Assembly (NCBI GenBank): GCA_003550275.1
Contig: QXCW01000002.1
Coordinates: forward strand, 434,001 to 498,000
Direction of reading: 5' to 3'
DNA from: Flavobacteriaceae bacterium MAR_2010_72
GTDB lineage: Bacteria > Bacteroidota > Bacteroidia > Flavobacteriales > Flavobacteriaceae
Length of the DNA: 64,000 bases
Translations under genes and position numbers: made by a program
In this document: piece after piece, positions 18,511-27,639 of the stretch
Layout: each line of letters opens with the position of its first letter
Position numbering within the stretch: position 1 is the stretch's first letter
The notes under the pieces: generated by a model
What the model was told of the DNA's origin: nothing
The model's input: only the letters and a program-made list of their open reading frames with translations
Database searches by the model: none

Positions 18511-21198
18511 TTAAAATCGTGTGTCGCAAAATTCTGGTTTTACGTTAGACTGAATCACTTTAGCTTCAGTATCACCAAGATTAATCATAGTATATGATTT
18601 TGCATTTGCAGGAATCACGAAGGTTTCTGCATAATAAATAATCATGCTTCTATCACCAGTAATTACTTTTATTTTGTCACCTTCAACCAAGTTTAAAATA
18701 TGACATTGGTTATTGGTTTGTATTTGCATTTCATTGTCAAATTCGAACCTGAAAATTTCATAGAAGTGCTTTGGATGCGTGCTTAATCTTATAGTTTTAA
18801 AATCGCTTCCAGAATCTATGATGCTTTCTTTTGAAATGTATTCGTCTTTTACACTATCGCCAATACAATCAAAATTTACGACTTCCATACCTCTTTCGAT
18901 ATTTAATGGACGAGGATTTCCGTCTAAATCCAAGCGCATCCAATCGTACATTTTAAAGGTGTAAATGTATGGTGTACTACTAATTTCCAATACTAAATTA
19001 TCGCGACCAGAACAGTGAATAGTTCCGTTTGGAATTAAGAATAAATCGTGTTTTTTAGCATCATGTTTCTGGATGTATTTTTCGGCATCCATAACTTCGG
19101 CCTTTTCATTACTTTCCTTTAAAGCCTTATGAAAATCATCAGGTTTAACGCCATCTTTAAATCCTAAATATACTTGCGCACCATCTTCGGCATCTAAAAT
19201 ATAATAGGTTTCGTCTTGGGTGAATTTTTCTCCAAAATTCTCTCTAATATACTCTTGAGTTGGGTGACATTGCAATGATAAGTTTGCACCATCATAAGTG
19301 TCCAAATAATCAAAACGAATAGGGAAATCATATCCAAAAGTTTCTGAAGCATCTCCTAAAATAGCTTTATTGTCATTAAACATTAGCATATCGAAAGAGA
19401 CTTCTAAACGTGTCTCATTATCTGAAAATACTACACCATTTTCTGGAACAATTAGCTCGAAAGACCAAGCGTAATTTACAACATCTTGCGAAAGTCCTTC
19501 AAATTTATTTTTCATCCAATGGCCTCCCCAAACACCTGCTTCAAACCACGGTCTTGCTCTAAAAACAGTTTTAGACATGTCATTTAATCCTTGTCTTAGT
19601 GTATCTCCAGTTGACCATGAAATATCGTCAAAATATTGTCCATCAACTATATAATTTATATCCTTAAGAATTGCTGCTTTGTGCTTGTTAAGTGCAATCC
19701 AATCCACAAAAAACATACGCTTGTATTGTGGTTTTGGTGGCAATACAACTTCTGCTCCAAGATTTATAACATTACCCGAACGTGAGCGGTATTGGACTTC
19801 ATTTTTTGGAATATCGACGTATATAACTTTCGCATCCCAATTGGCTAATGCTGCACCTGTACCGAATAAAATACTCAGTGTGTTTTCATCCTTTTGAATG
19901 CTATTTAACTTTTCTTCATCAAAGAAATCTGAAAGTTCGCCAGTAAAGACTTTTCCAAAAACAGCATCGTTTCCGCCTAGAAAAGGCTCTATCATCTTAT
20001 CAATTGCCGATACATCTTTTATAGCTGCATCTGTAGAATAGGCAATAGCATTAACGCCAAGTTTTTGTAAAGCTTCTGTGAGTTGTAACATAAAATCGTC
20101 CCAATACACACTTATATAACCGTCAATAACAATAGCATTTTCATTCGCAATGTCTTTCGCTAAACTATCAAACCCTTGATGGATTGAACCTTCATTGATT
20201 TTAAAAGACGGAAAAACCTCATAACCTTCTTTGTCGTTTTTAGGTTCTTCATTAATAGGCATTAAAAACTGGTTTGTTGTTCTTCTGTTTCGCAATTGTG
20301 TTGAACAATTATTAATCAGTTTTTGGACAGCACCAAGAATTGCTGAATTTTCGGTGCCTTCTGAAATTAAAACGGTAGGCAAGGTACGGTTGAAACAGGC
20401 TTCAAAATTATTCTGAAACAATTTGTAACTACGTGCAATATTCCCACCTATAATTAAATGGTCAGCTTTAAAATCACTTAAAAGCGGAGCGAGAAAGTTT
20501 CCGAGGTTAGTGCCAAAATCTTCAAAAATTGTTTTTACTTCGGTTGAATTTTCGGCTTCTTCTGCGATGATTTTTACATTTTCTGCTTCTTTACCAAATG
20601 TATTTTTATAGGTTTCTAAAAACCAATTGGTACCTAACCAATCTTCAGCGCGTTTTCCTTTGAAAGGTAAATTATAAACCTCGCCATTTGATGGTACATT
20701 ATTAGCATCATTAACGATAGTTCCTTCAGAAATAAAACCAGAACCAATTCCTGTTCCTAAAGTAATTCCTGTGACATTGCTTCCGTTTAAAGCGTTTTTC
20801 CAAGCTTCACCTAAAAGGAAACAATTGGCATCATTCACAAAAACTATTTCTGAAGGAGCATTTATATATTCGTTTAAATGATTGTACAAATATGTTTTGA
20901 TATCCACACCAAAGAGGTAATCGTATTTATTACAATTAAATATTTTTGAAATCCCTTTATCATAATCTAATGGCCCAGGAATTGACAAACCAATTCCTTG
21001 AATGGGTTTATTAAATTTTTGTATACAAGCTTTAATGCCATTAACCATAGTGGTTAAAATGGTCAATGCGTCTTGCTGACTATCTATATCTACATGAATT
21101 TTTGTGTCATTAACAATATTCTTATGGCTAATATCTACGATTGCAATTGCCAAATGGCTTCCTCCTATATCTATTCCTAATGCAAAATCTCTATTCAT
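18511..21198 (-). CDS. ROK-family sugar kinase fused to class I mannose-6-phosphate isomerase-like domain
   Basis: This is an 895-residue fusion. Residues 1 to about 300 are ROK kinase-like: IDIGGSHLAIAIV phosphate motif, GITLGTGIGSGF, and catalytic Asp in VNDANCFLLGEAW. The usual ROK zinc motif CxCGxxGC is missing; LPFKGKRAEDWLG stands at about that place. A middle part (about 320-470) contains VIDGYISVYWDDF and resembles a degenerate nucleoside-kinase-like fold. The C-terminal part (about 480-895) is PMI-like: LQCHPTQEYIRENFG zinc-site segment, PNGTIHCSG and DGNPRPLNIERGMEV. Together they could turn mannose into mannose-6-phosphate and then fructose-6-phosphate, the expected fate of sugar released by the GH92 enzyme. 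Cytoplasmic. The kinase substrate is inferred. Confidence 0.8.
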   Translation of the reverse strand: MNRDFALGIDIGGSHLAIAIVDISHKNIVNDTKIHVDIDSQQDALTILTTMVNGIKACIQKFNKPIQGIGLSIPGPLDYDKGISKIFNCNKYDYLFGVDIKTYLYNHLNEYINAPSEIVFVNDANCFLLGEAWKNALNGSNVTGITLGTGIGSGFISEGTIVNDANNVPSNGEVYNLPFKGKRAEDWLGTNWFLETYKNTFGKEAENVKIIAEEAENSTEVKTIFEDFGTNLGNFLAPLLSDFKADHLIIGGNIARSYKLFQNNFEACFNRTLPTVLISEGTENSAILGAVQKLINNCSTQLRNRRTTNQFLMPINEEPKNDKEGYEVFPSFKINEGSIHQGFDSLAKDIANENAIVIDGYISVYWDDFMLQLTEALQKLGVNAIAYSTDAAIKDVSAIDKMIEPFLGGNDAVFGKVFTGELSDFFDEEKLNSIQKDENTLSILFGTGAALANWDAKVIYVDIPKNEVQYRSRSGNVINLGAEVVLPPKPQYKRMFFVDWIALNKHKAAILKDINYIVDGQYFDDISWSTGDTLRQGLNDMSKTVFRARPWFEAGVWGGHWMKNKFEGLSQDVVNYAWSFELIVPENGVVFSDNETRLEVSFDMLMFNDNKAILGDASETFGYDFPIRFDYLDTYDGANLSLQCHPTQEYIRENFGEKFTQDETYYILDAEDGAQVYLGFKDGVKPDDFHKALKESNEKAEVMDAEKYIQKHDAKKHDLFLIPNGTIHCSGRDNLVLEISSTPYIYTFKMYDWMRLDLDGNPRPLNIERGMEVVNFDCIGDSVKDEYISKESIIDSGSDFKTIRLSTHPKHFYEIFRFEFDNEMQIQTNNQCHILNLVEGDKIKVITGDRSMIIYYAETFVIPANAKSYTMINLGDTEAKVIQSNVKPEFCDTRF

Positions 21199-21216
21199 TT
21201 ATTCTTTTTCTAATGG

Positions 21217-22821
21217 TTATATTTTTGGTATTGTTAAACTGAGGTGTTCTACCCATTTTACCTGTTCCCAAAGTTCTATATTTTCTTTTGTTGTATCTCC
21301 TTTTCGACTTCTGCCGTCAACTATATATTGTCCTAATTGAAGAGCTAATTCATTAATTTTTTCTGGATGTTGGCTGGCAATATTATTAGTTTCTTTTAAA
21401 TCGTTTTCTAAATTATAAAGCTGAACGTTTTCCCATGTGTTATCTACTAATTTAGGATATTCACCAATAGGCTTCGTCCAATGTCCTCCACTTCCAGAGC
21501 TCATAATAAGTTTCCAATTTTCTTTTTGAATCGCTATAACGCCTTTACTCGATTGAGTTACTAAAGCTTCTCTAGAACTGTTTTTATTGCCGTCTAATAG
21601 ATTTGGCAAAACATTAAAACTGTCTTCACCAGTATTATCTTTAAGATTATGATTAGTTAAAGCCGCAAATGTATGCATCATATCTGTATGCTGTAATATA
21701 GCAGTTGAAGTATTATTAGGTTTTATTTTGCCTTTCCATTTGGCTATAAAAGGCACACGATGGCCGCCTTCATAAATATCTGCTTTATGTCCTCGTAAGC
21801 CACCACTTCCATCATGGCTGTAATTGCGCATCATGCTACCAATTTCTCCATGATAGCCTGTCCCATCTTGTGTTGTGGAACCATTATCGCTTGTAAAAAT
21901 CACTAACGTATTTTCAGCTAAACCTAAACTATCTAGTGTTTTAAGAATTCGACCAACACTATAATCGACTTCGTACACAAAATCCCCATATATACCTGCA
22001 TTCGTTTTTCCTTGAAAATCTTCATGTGGTGCAATTGGCGTATGTGGTGCCGTCATAGAATAAAAGAGGAAAAACGGCTGGTCTTCTTTAGAGCGTTCTA
22101 CGATATAGTTTTCAGCTTTGGCAGTTGTTTTACTTAATAAATCTTCATAACGCCAATCTTTAGTAGACGCACCTGCTACAAATGGATAGACCTCGTACCA
22201 CGTATCTGGATTTTGTACGGTTCTATTATTTTCAATAAATGTATGTGGCGGAAAACCGGGTGTATCATCACCGAAATAATAGTTGAAACCACGTTCAGTT
22301 GGTCCTCCAGTTATGGCTTTTGAATAGTCTACATTTTTACCTTCGTTGGCAACAGTTGCTGGTAGACCGTCAGTAGTTGGCCAGTTCCAACCTAAATGCC
22401 ATTTGCCTACGCAAGCGGTGTGATAGCCTTGTTCTTGTAACATTTGTCCAATGGTAAATTGGTCTTTCTTAATGGTTGGTTTATCCCAAATCCAAGACAC
22501 ACCCCTTTTCTTTTTTCCTCGCCATGGATACAAACCTGTTAAAAAACTATAACGTGTTGGTGTACAAACTGCTGCGGGCGAATGTGCATTGGTAAATGAA
22601 ACACCTTCATTAGCCATTTGGTTTAAATTTGGTGTTGGTATTTTTGAATCTTTATTGAAGTGTTCAACATCTCCATAACCCAAATCATCAGCTAATATGA
22701 AGACGATATTGGGTTGTTTTTCTTCAACTTCTAAATCTTTTGGTTTGTTTTTACAAGCAACTAAAAGCATCACAATTATTGCTGATAAAAAGAGTTTTAT
22801 ATTTGAATTAAAGTATATCAT
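21217..22821 (-). CDS. S1-family sulfatase lipoprotein (arylsulfatase A-like)
   Basis: This 534-residue lipoprotein (leader AIIVMLLVAC) has metal residues ADDLGYGD, formylglycine motif C-T-P-T-R followed by YSFLTG, KWHLGW, and the TSDNGSTTQDGTGYHGEIG segment. CxPTR is a functional variant of CxPSR. It differs in architecture from the sulfatase at 3191, so the two probably remove sulfate from different positions. Its start overlaps the stop of the upstream FG-GAP gene by one base (TAATG), which places it firmly in the PUL operon. Confidence 0.9.
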   Translation of the reverse strand: MIYFNSNIKLFLSAIIVMLLVACKNKPKDLEVEEKQPNIVFILADDLGYGDVEHFNKDSKIPTPNLNQMANEGVSFTNAHSPAAVCTPTRYSFLTGLYPWRGKKKRGVSWIWDKPTIKKDQFTIGQMLQEQGYHTACVGKWHLGWNWPTTDGLPATVANEGKNVDYSKAITGGPTERGFNYYFGDDTPGFPPHTFIENNRTVQNPDTWYEVYPFVAGASTKDWRYEDLLSKTTAKAENYIVERSKEDQPFFLFYSMTAPHTPIAPHEDFQGKTNAGIYGDFVYEVDYSVGRILKTLDSLGLAENTLVIFTSDNGSTTQDGTGYHGEIGSMMRNYSHDGSGGLRGHKADIYEGGHRVPFIAKWKGKIKPNNTSTAILQHTDMMHTFAALTNHNLKDNTGEDSFNVLPNLLDGNKNSSREALVTQSSKGVIAIQKENWKLIMSSGSGGHWTKPIGEYPKLVDNTWENVQLYNLENDLKETNNIASQHPEKINELALQLGQYIVDGRSRKGDTTKENIELWEQVKWVEHLSLTIPKI

Positions 22822-25800
22822 TAGTTACTAAATGTTTCTAAAGTAGCATCATTTGAAATGGTAATATGTCTTGATGATTGTGATAAATAACCTTCACCTC
22901 TATAAAATTCTACTTTACGTTTCTTTCCATTTTTTAAAGTGATGATCGCATGTGTTATTTTAGCATCTATGCGAATCGTTTTTCCACTGGATTCAACAGG
23001 TTTATAAACTTTTAAATCAGAATTATTCTGACTTGCCAAGATTAAGCCCTCATCCTTAGTTTGAAGTTGAACCAAAGCCCTGGCATCACCATCAACAATA
23101 AATCCAGATTCCGAAACATTGACAGGCTCAAATTCACCTTTGCCGTTTCCTTTTAAATAGAGCCCAATAGAGGCATCGTATTGCCCGTAACCAACTTCGG
23201 CATGATAAAAATTACCTATTAGAAGCACATCTAAATTGCCGTCTAAATCGAAATCTTTGATGGTGGTTCCCATAACTGGTGCAAATTGAGCTTCAATAGG
23301 TAAGGCATGCATTTTAAATTCGCCGTTGCCTAAATTTTCGAGATACGTATTTTTTAAATGATTTACTTCAAATGTTTCGTAGTCAGAATTTACAGAGGTA
23401 AAATCCTCTATTTGTGCTTTCGAATATTGCTGATAGGTACGGTATTTGTTTTTTATCAATACCATTTGGTCTGCCAGCAAATCGCGCGGAGCAAATGGGT
23501 AACTTCTATACTCGCCATCTTCGTCTTTAGAATAGGTACTGATGATTGGGTCATTTTTTGTGTCCTTATCAAAATCCCCAAGAGTAAGGATAATTGGGCG
23601 TTCATTGGAAGCTTTAAAAAAAGCATTTTCGCCAAGGTTTCCCAGTATATAATCTATATCTCCATCATTATCAAAATCCCCTCCATTTATGCTATTCCAA
23701 AATCCATTTGAGTTTTCAATCTCAATTTTTTCAGACAGATTACCATTATTGTTCTTATAAATAGTGATGGGCATCCATTCACCAACAAGTATTAAATCTA
23801 CCCAACCATCATTGTTATAATCGGTCCATAAGGATGAAGAAATCATACCTAATTTATCACTTCCTAAAACTGAAGACGTTACATCTTTGAATGTTCCATT
23901 AGTGTTTTGAAGCAAATGACTTATTGGATTTTCACCATATTTCCCAGGGACAACACGACTACCAATAAATAAATCTAAATCACCATCTTTATCATAATCA
24001 GCAGCAGTTACGGCGCTTCCGCTAGAATTTATTTCGGGTAAGGTATTTTTGGTTTCAGTAAAATTCCCTTTTCCGTCATTGGTGTACAGTCGGTCTTGAA
24101 GGTACCCAACATCAAATATTTCGGTGCTTCCGCTGACGATGTACAAATCGTTATCTCCATCATTATCCGCATCAAAAAACAAAGCACCTAAATCTTCTAA
24201 ATTTTTATTGAATGGCACAGGAATGGTATCAAATGAGCCGTTGGTATTTTGTTTGAATAGTTTGCCTGAAAACTGAAATGAACCCGACACATAAAAATCA
24301 TCCAAGTCATCACCATTGATATCAGCAACTGCTATAGAAGGTCCATTATTACTGTAATTTTGAGGAATTAAGGGTTCACGTTTAAAGTCAGGAAAGATAT
24401 ATTCCTTTTGATAGAAGTTGATGTGTTTTTCTTGAGAAACCTCTGTAAAAAGTTTTGTAGGATGGATTGAATCAGGATTTTGTAATGTGGCATTTTTGTA
24501 ATCGAAAGTTACAATTGAATTTGAAATAACATCTGTTGTCGTTTCACTTTTTCCGTCAGGCCACATCACTTTCAGGCTATCAATTTTTACATTGTTTGGA
24601 ATACCAAAATAAAGTTGAGGTGCCATTGAAGATTGAAATCCTCTGGTTGTATAATTTTCGGCATATTGTATTTGGTTGTTTACATATGCCCAAACTTTTG
24701 CACCAATACCAAATGTATTTTCTTTAGAACCTTTAAACTTTATAGTGAGATGAGTATTTGATGATTTAGTTTCAACAGATTTGTTTTTTAAAACTGTAGC
24801 TTTTTCATTAATGTTATTTGCTATAATATCTAAATCGCCATCGTTATCTAAATCTACATAAACCGCACCATTTGAAAACGTTGGCGCTTTTTCTGCCCAC
24901 TCCAAAGACACATCTTCAAACGTTAAGTCTCCATTATTCTTATAAAAGTAATTTTGTTGTTTAATTTCAGGAAGTTTGGTAATACTCGATAAATAAATGC
25001 TATCGGACTTTTCTTTAGTAGTAAACATCGAATGCCGTTTTTTGTAAACGATAAAGTCTAAATCCGTCATATCTTTTATGTAGCCGTTAGACACATACAA
25101 ATCTTTTTTGCCATCTAAATCAAAATCGGCAAAAAGGCCAGCCCAACTCCAATCCGTACTACTGATACCAGATAATTGTCCTATTTCACTGAATTTGGTC
25201 TCACCATCCAATACTCCATTATTGAGTTGTAAAGTGTTTCGCATGTATTGCGGTTCGTAGCCCATATATTTGCCATATTCATACAAATCGTAATTGGGTT
25301 TACTCAGCATGGTTTTTTTCTTCGCATTGGTCGCAGGTAGCATATCCATCACCAAAATATCCGTTAAGCCATCATTATTAATATCAGCAATATCGTTGCC
25401 CATACCATTATGACTTTGGTGTTTTATGGACGAAGCGATGTCGTTTTTAAATGTACCATTACTTTGATTTATATAAAGAATATCATTGGTGATAAAGTCA
25501 TTAGAAACATAAATGTCAGGAAAACCATCTTGATTGATATCGCTAATACCCACTCCCAAACCAAAGCCTTCAACTGTAATTCCAACTTCAGTTGAAACAT
25601 CTTCATAGATAGGATGTCCACTTTCGGAAATGCCATTGTTTCGGTATAATTTATCGGTACTTTCAGATTCGCCAAGTAGTTTTCTTTTTTTTGGATTATT
25701 TAAACCATTCATCTCATGCATGTGGTTCAAAAGATACATGTCCAAATCACCATCTAAATCGTAATCAAAAAAAGTGGCATGAGTAGAGTAGGAGTTGTCT

Positions 25801-26285
25801 GCTAATCCATAAGCTTCTGCCATTTCAGTAAAGGTTTCATCTTGATTATTAATGAACAATAAGTTTTTCCTCTTTTCTGGATTCGGACTTCCTGATACAG
25901 AAACATATATGTCCAACCAACCATCACTGTTGATGTCTGCCATGGTTACTCCGGTTGACCATTGTTGGGTTGCAGTACCAGAAGTTGACGTAATATCTTC
26001 AAATTTAAAGTTGCCTTTGTTTAGGTACAATTGGTTTGAGACTTCATTTCCTGTAAAATATAAATCGATTAAGCCGTCGTTATTAATATCTCCAGCAGCA
26101 ACACCACCTCCATTAAAATAATAGATATAGTTTAAGATATTCAGTTCTCCGTCAATGGATAGCTTATTTGAAAAATCAATATTGGTCTCGTTTGCAGAAA
26201 GATTTGAAAATAACCTATGATTGTTTTCTTCACTACAGGAGTGAAAAATGAGTGATAAAATAATAATGTATCTATATTTTATCAT
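22821..26285 (-). CDS. FG-GAP/VCBS-repeat ASPIC/UnbV (CRTAC1-like) lipoprotein
   Basis: This 1154-residue lipoprotein (leader IIILSLIFHSC) carries many calcium-binding FG-GAP/VCBS repeats of the form DxNxDGxxDxY, for example DINNDGLIDLYF, DLDGDLDMYLLN and DADNDGDNDLYIVSG. They form a multi-bladed propeller. An ASPIC/UnbV-like segment (GIGAKVWAYVNNQIQYAENYTTRGFQSS, LKVMWPDGKSE) follows near residues 530-590. Related proteins are frequent in Bacteroidota polysaccharide loci and may bind glycans or act as surface adhesins; no function is established here. It precedes the sulfatase with a one-base overlap. Confidence 0.85.
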   Translation of the reverse strand: MIKYRYIIILSLIFHSCSEENNHRLFSNLSANETNIDFSNKLSIDGELNILNYIYYFNGGGVAAGDINNDGLIDLYFTGNEVSNQLYLNKGNFKFEDITSTSGTATQQWSTGVTMADINSDGWLDIYVSVSGSPNPEKRKNLLFINNQDETFTEMAEAYGLADNSYSTHATFFDYDLDGDLDMYLLNHMHEMNGLNNPKKRKLLGESESTDKLYRNNGISESGHPIYEDVSTEVGITVEGFGLGVGISDINQDGFPDIYVSNDFITNDILYINQSNGTFKNDIASSIKHQSHNGMGNDIADINNDGLTDILVMDMLPATNAKKKTMLSKPNYDLYEYGKYMGYEPQYMRNTLQLNNGVLDGETKFSEIGQLSGISSTDWSWAGLFADFDLDGKKDLYVSNGYIKDMTDLDFIVYKKRHSMFTTKEKSDSIYLSSITKLPEIKQQNYFYKNNGDLTFEDVSLEWAEKAPTFSNGAVYVDLDNDGDLDIIANNINEKATVLKNKSVETKSSNTHLTIKFKGSKENTFGIGAKVWAYVNNQIQYAENYTTRGFQSSMAPQLYFGIPNNVKIDSLKVMWPDGKSETTTDVISNSIVTFDYKNATLQNPDSIHPTKLFTEVSQEKHINFYQKEYIFPDFKREPLIPQNYSNNGPSIAVADINGDDLDDFYVSGSFQFSGKLFKQNTNGSFDTIPVPFNKNLEDLGALFFDADNDGDNDLYIVSGSTEIFDVGYLQDRLYTNDGKGNFTETKNTLPEINSSGSAVTAADYDKDGDLDLFIGSRVVPGKYGENPISHLLQNTNGTFKDVTSSVLGSDKLGMISSSLWTDYNNDGWVDLILVGEWMPITIYKNNNGNLSEKIEIENSNGFWNSINGGDFDNDGDIDYILGNLGENAFFKASNERPIILTLGDFDKDTKNDPIISTYSKDEDGEYRSYPFAPRDLLADQMVLIKNKYRTYQQYSKAQIEDFTSVNSDYETFEVNHLKNTYLENLGNGEFKMHALPIEAQFAPVMGTTIKDFDLDGNLDVLLIGNFYHAEVGYGQYDASIGLYLKGNGKGEFEPVNVSESGFIVDGDARALVQLQTKDEGLILASQNNSDLKVYKPVESSGKTIRIDAKITHAIITLKNGKKRKVEFYRGEGYLSQSSRHITISNDATLETFSN

Positions 26286-26292
26286 GAATAAA

Positions 26293-27624
26293 TTAGTTGT
26301 TCATTAGCTTATCTAAGACCCACTCGTTTGCTTTTTCTTTTTGCTCATTGTAGCTAAAATGACCTTCGTCTGGCATAATGTCTAAGATTTTTGGTGCAGT
26401 GATGACATTATACGCTGAAAACATTGAGGTTGGTGGACAAACAGCGTCGTTATAACCCCAACCATAGAAACCAGGTACTTTTAATAAGCGTGCAAAATTA
26501 ACAACATCGTAATATTTAGACGTTTCGATTCGCTCTGGTGTATTGTTTAATGGCGCATTAGTTTTATCAAATAGATGTGGCCATCCACCAGCTCTTCCAT
26601 GTAAATAACCCGTAAGGTCACTCATAGCTGGATAATAGCATACTAAATATTTAATTCTATCGTCTAAAGCAGCAGTGACAATAGATAATGCTCCACCTTG
26701 ACTTCCTCCATATACAGCGAGATTGTTGCCATCATACTCATCTAAAGAGGTTACAAAATCAACGGCTCTAACACAACCTAAATACACACGTTTATAGTAG
26801 TAGTGGTCTTTGTTGTCTAGATTTATATTCCAGTAATCCCAAAGTGCACCATTCCATAAGTCTCCATATAAGCCTCCATCTTCATTTATTACTGAAACAC
26901 CGTGTATTCTAATTTCAAAAGTGATGACACCTTTTTTAACATGCTCATCTTGTACCATAAAATGTCCCCAAACTCCTGCGCCAGGTACTTTAATAATTGC
27001 AGGATATTTCCCGGGTTTTGTAGGAACGCTCAATACACCATATACTTTGGCGTTGGCTCTATAATTTCGAATATTGACGTGATATGTATTGACATCTTTA
27101 TCGCTCAATTCAGGAATTAATTCCATTTCTGGAAGCATTGGTATTTCGGAAGCTTCGACTTTTGCTTTATCCCAAAATTCAACAAAATCTTTTGGCATTG
27201 TGGTTGTAGGTTGAATTTTTTCTGGTTCGAAAGCAGCTGTTGCTGTACCAGTATAAATTTTACCATCAACTTCAGCAATAACGCTGCACCTTAAAAAACC
27301 AGGAACTTTCATTGTGCCTGCTTTAACGGTATGGATGCCTTTGCTAAGTGTTTTCTCTTCAGAAATCCTTGGCTCCATTTTTTCTGGCATCACTTTGTAT
27401 GAAACTTTCGCATTTTTTACGGGATTGCCATATTTTAATACTGTAATTGTAAAATCAACATTTTCTCCAATCTTGTAGTTCCAATCATCATGATCTGGCG
27501 CAACAATCACTGATACAGGTGTATTAGAATAACCCCATTGCGCATGAACACTTACTGAACTTATTAGAAATAATAAAATTAGTAAAGTGACTGATTTTTT
27601 TAGATTTACCTTTAGCATAAACAA
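26293..27624 (-). CDS. CE7-family acetylxylan-esterase-type hydrolase
   Basis: This secreted 443-residue protein has a signal peptide (LILLFLISSVSVHAQ). After an N-terminal beta-sandwich (about 25-130) comes a CE7/AXE1 alpha/beta hydrolase: nucleophile Ser in YGGSQGGALS, acid region WGYNDAVCPP and His in MPDEGHFSY. CE7 enzymes remove acetyl groups from sugars and short oligosaccharides. It is located 7 bp before the FG-GAP gene and after GH92 in the same operon, so it likely deacetylates the mannose-containing substrate. Confidence 0.87.
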   Translation of the reverse strand: MFMLKVNLKKSVTLLILLFLISSVSVHAQWGYSNTPVSVIVAPDHDDWNYKIGENVDFTITVLKYGNPVKNAKVSYKVMPEKMEPRISEEKTLSKGIHTVKAGTMKVPGFLRCSVIAEVDGKIYTGTATAAFEPEKIQPTTTMPKDFVEFWDKAKVEASEIPMLPEMELIPELSDKDVNTYHVNIRNYRANAKVYGVLSVPTKPGKYPAIIKVPGAGVWGHFMVQDEHVKKGVITFEIRIHGVSVINEDGGLYGDLWNGALWDYWNINLDNKDHYYYKRVYLGCVRAVDFVTSLDEYDGNNLAVYGGSQGGALSIVTAALDDRIKYLVCYYPAMSDLTGYLHGRAGGWPHLFDKTNAPLNNTPERIETSKYYDVVNFARLLKVPGFYGWGYNDAVCPPTSMFSAYNVITAPKILDIMPDEGHFSYNEQKEKANEWVLDKLMNN

Positions 27625-27639
27625 TTTTTTGAGTCGTAA

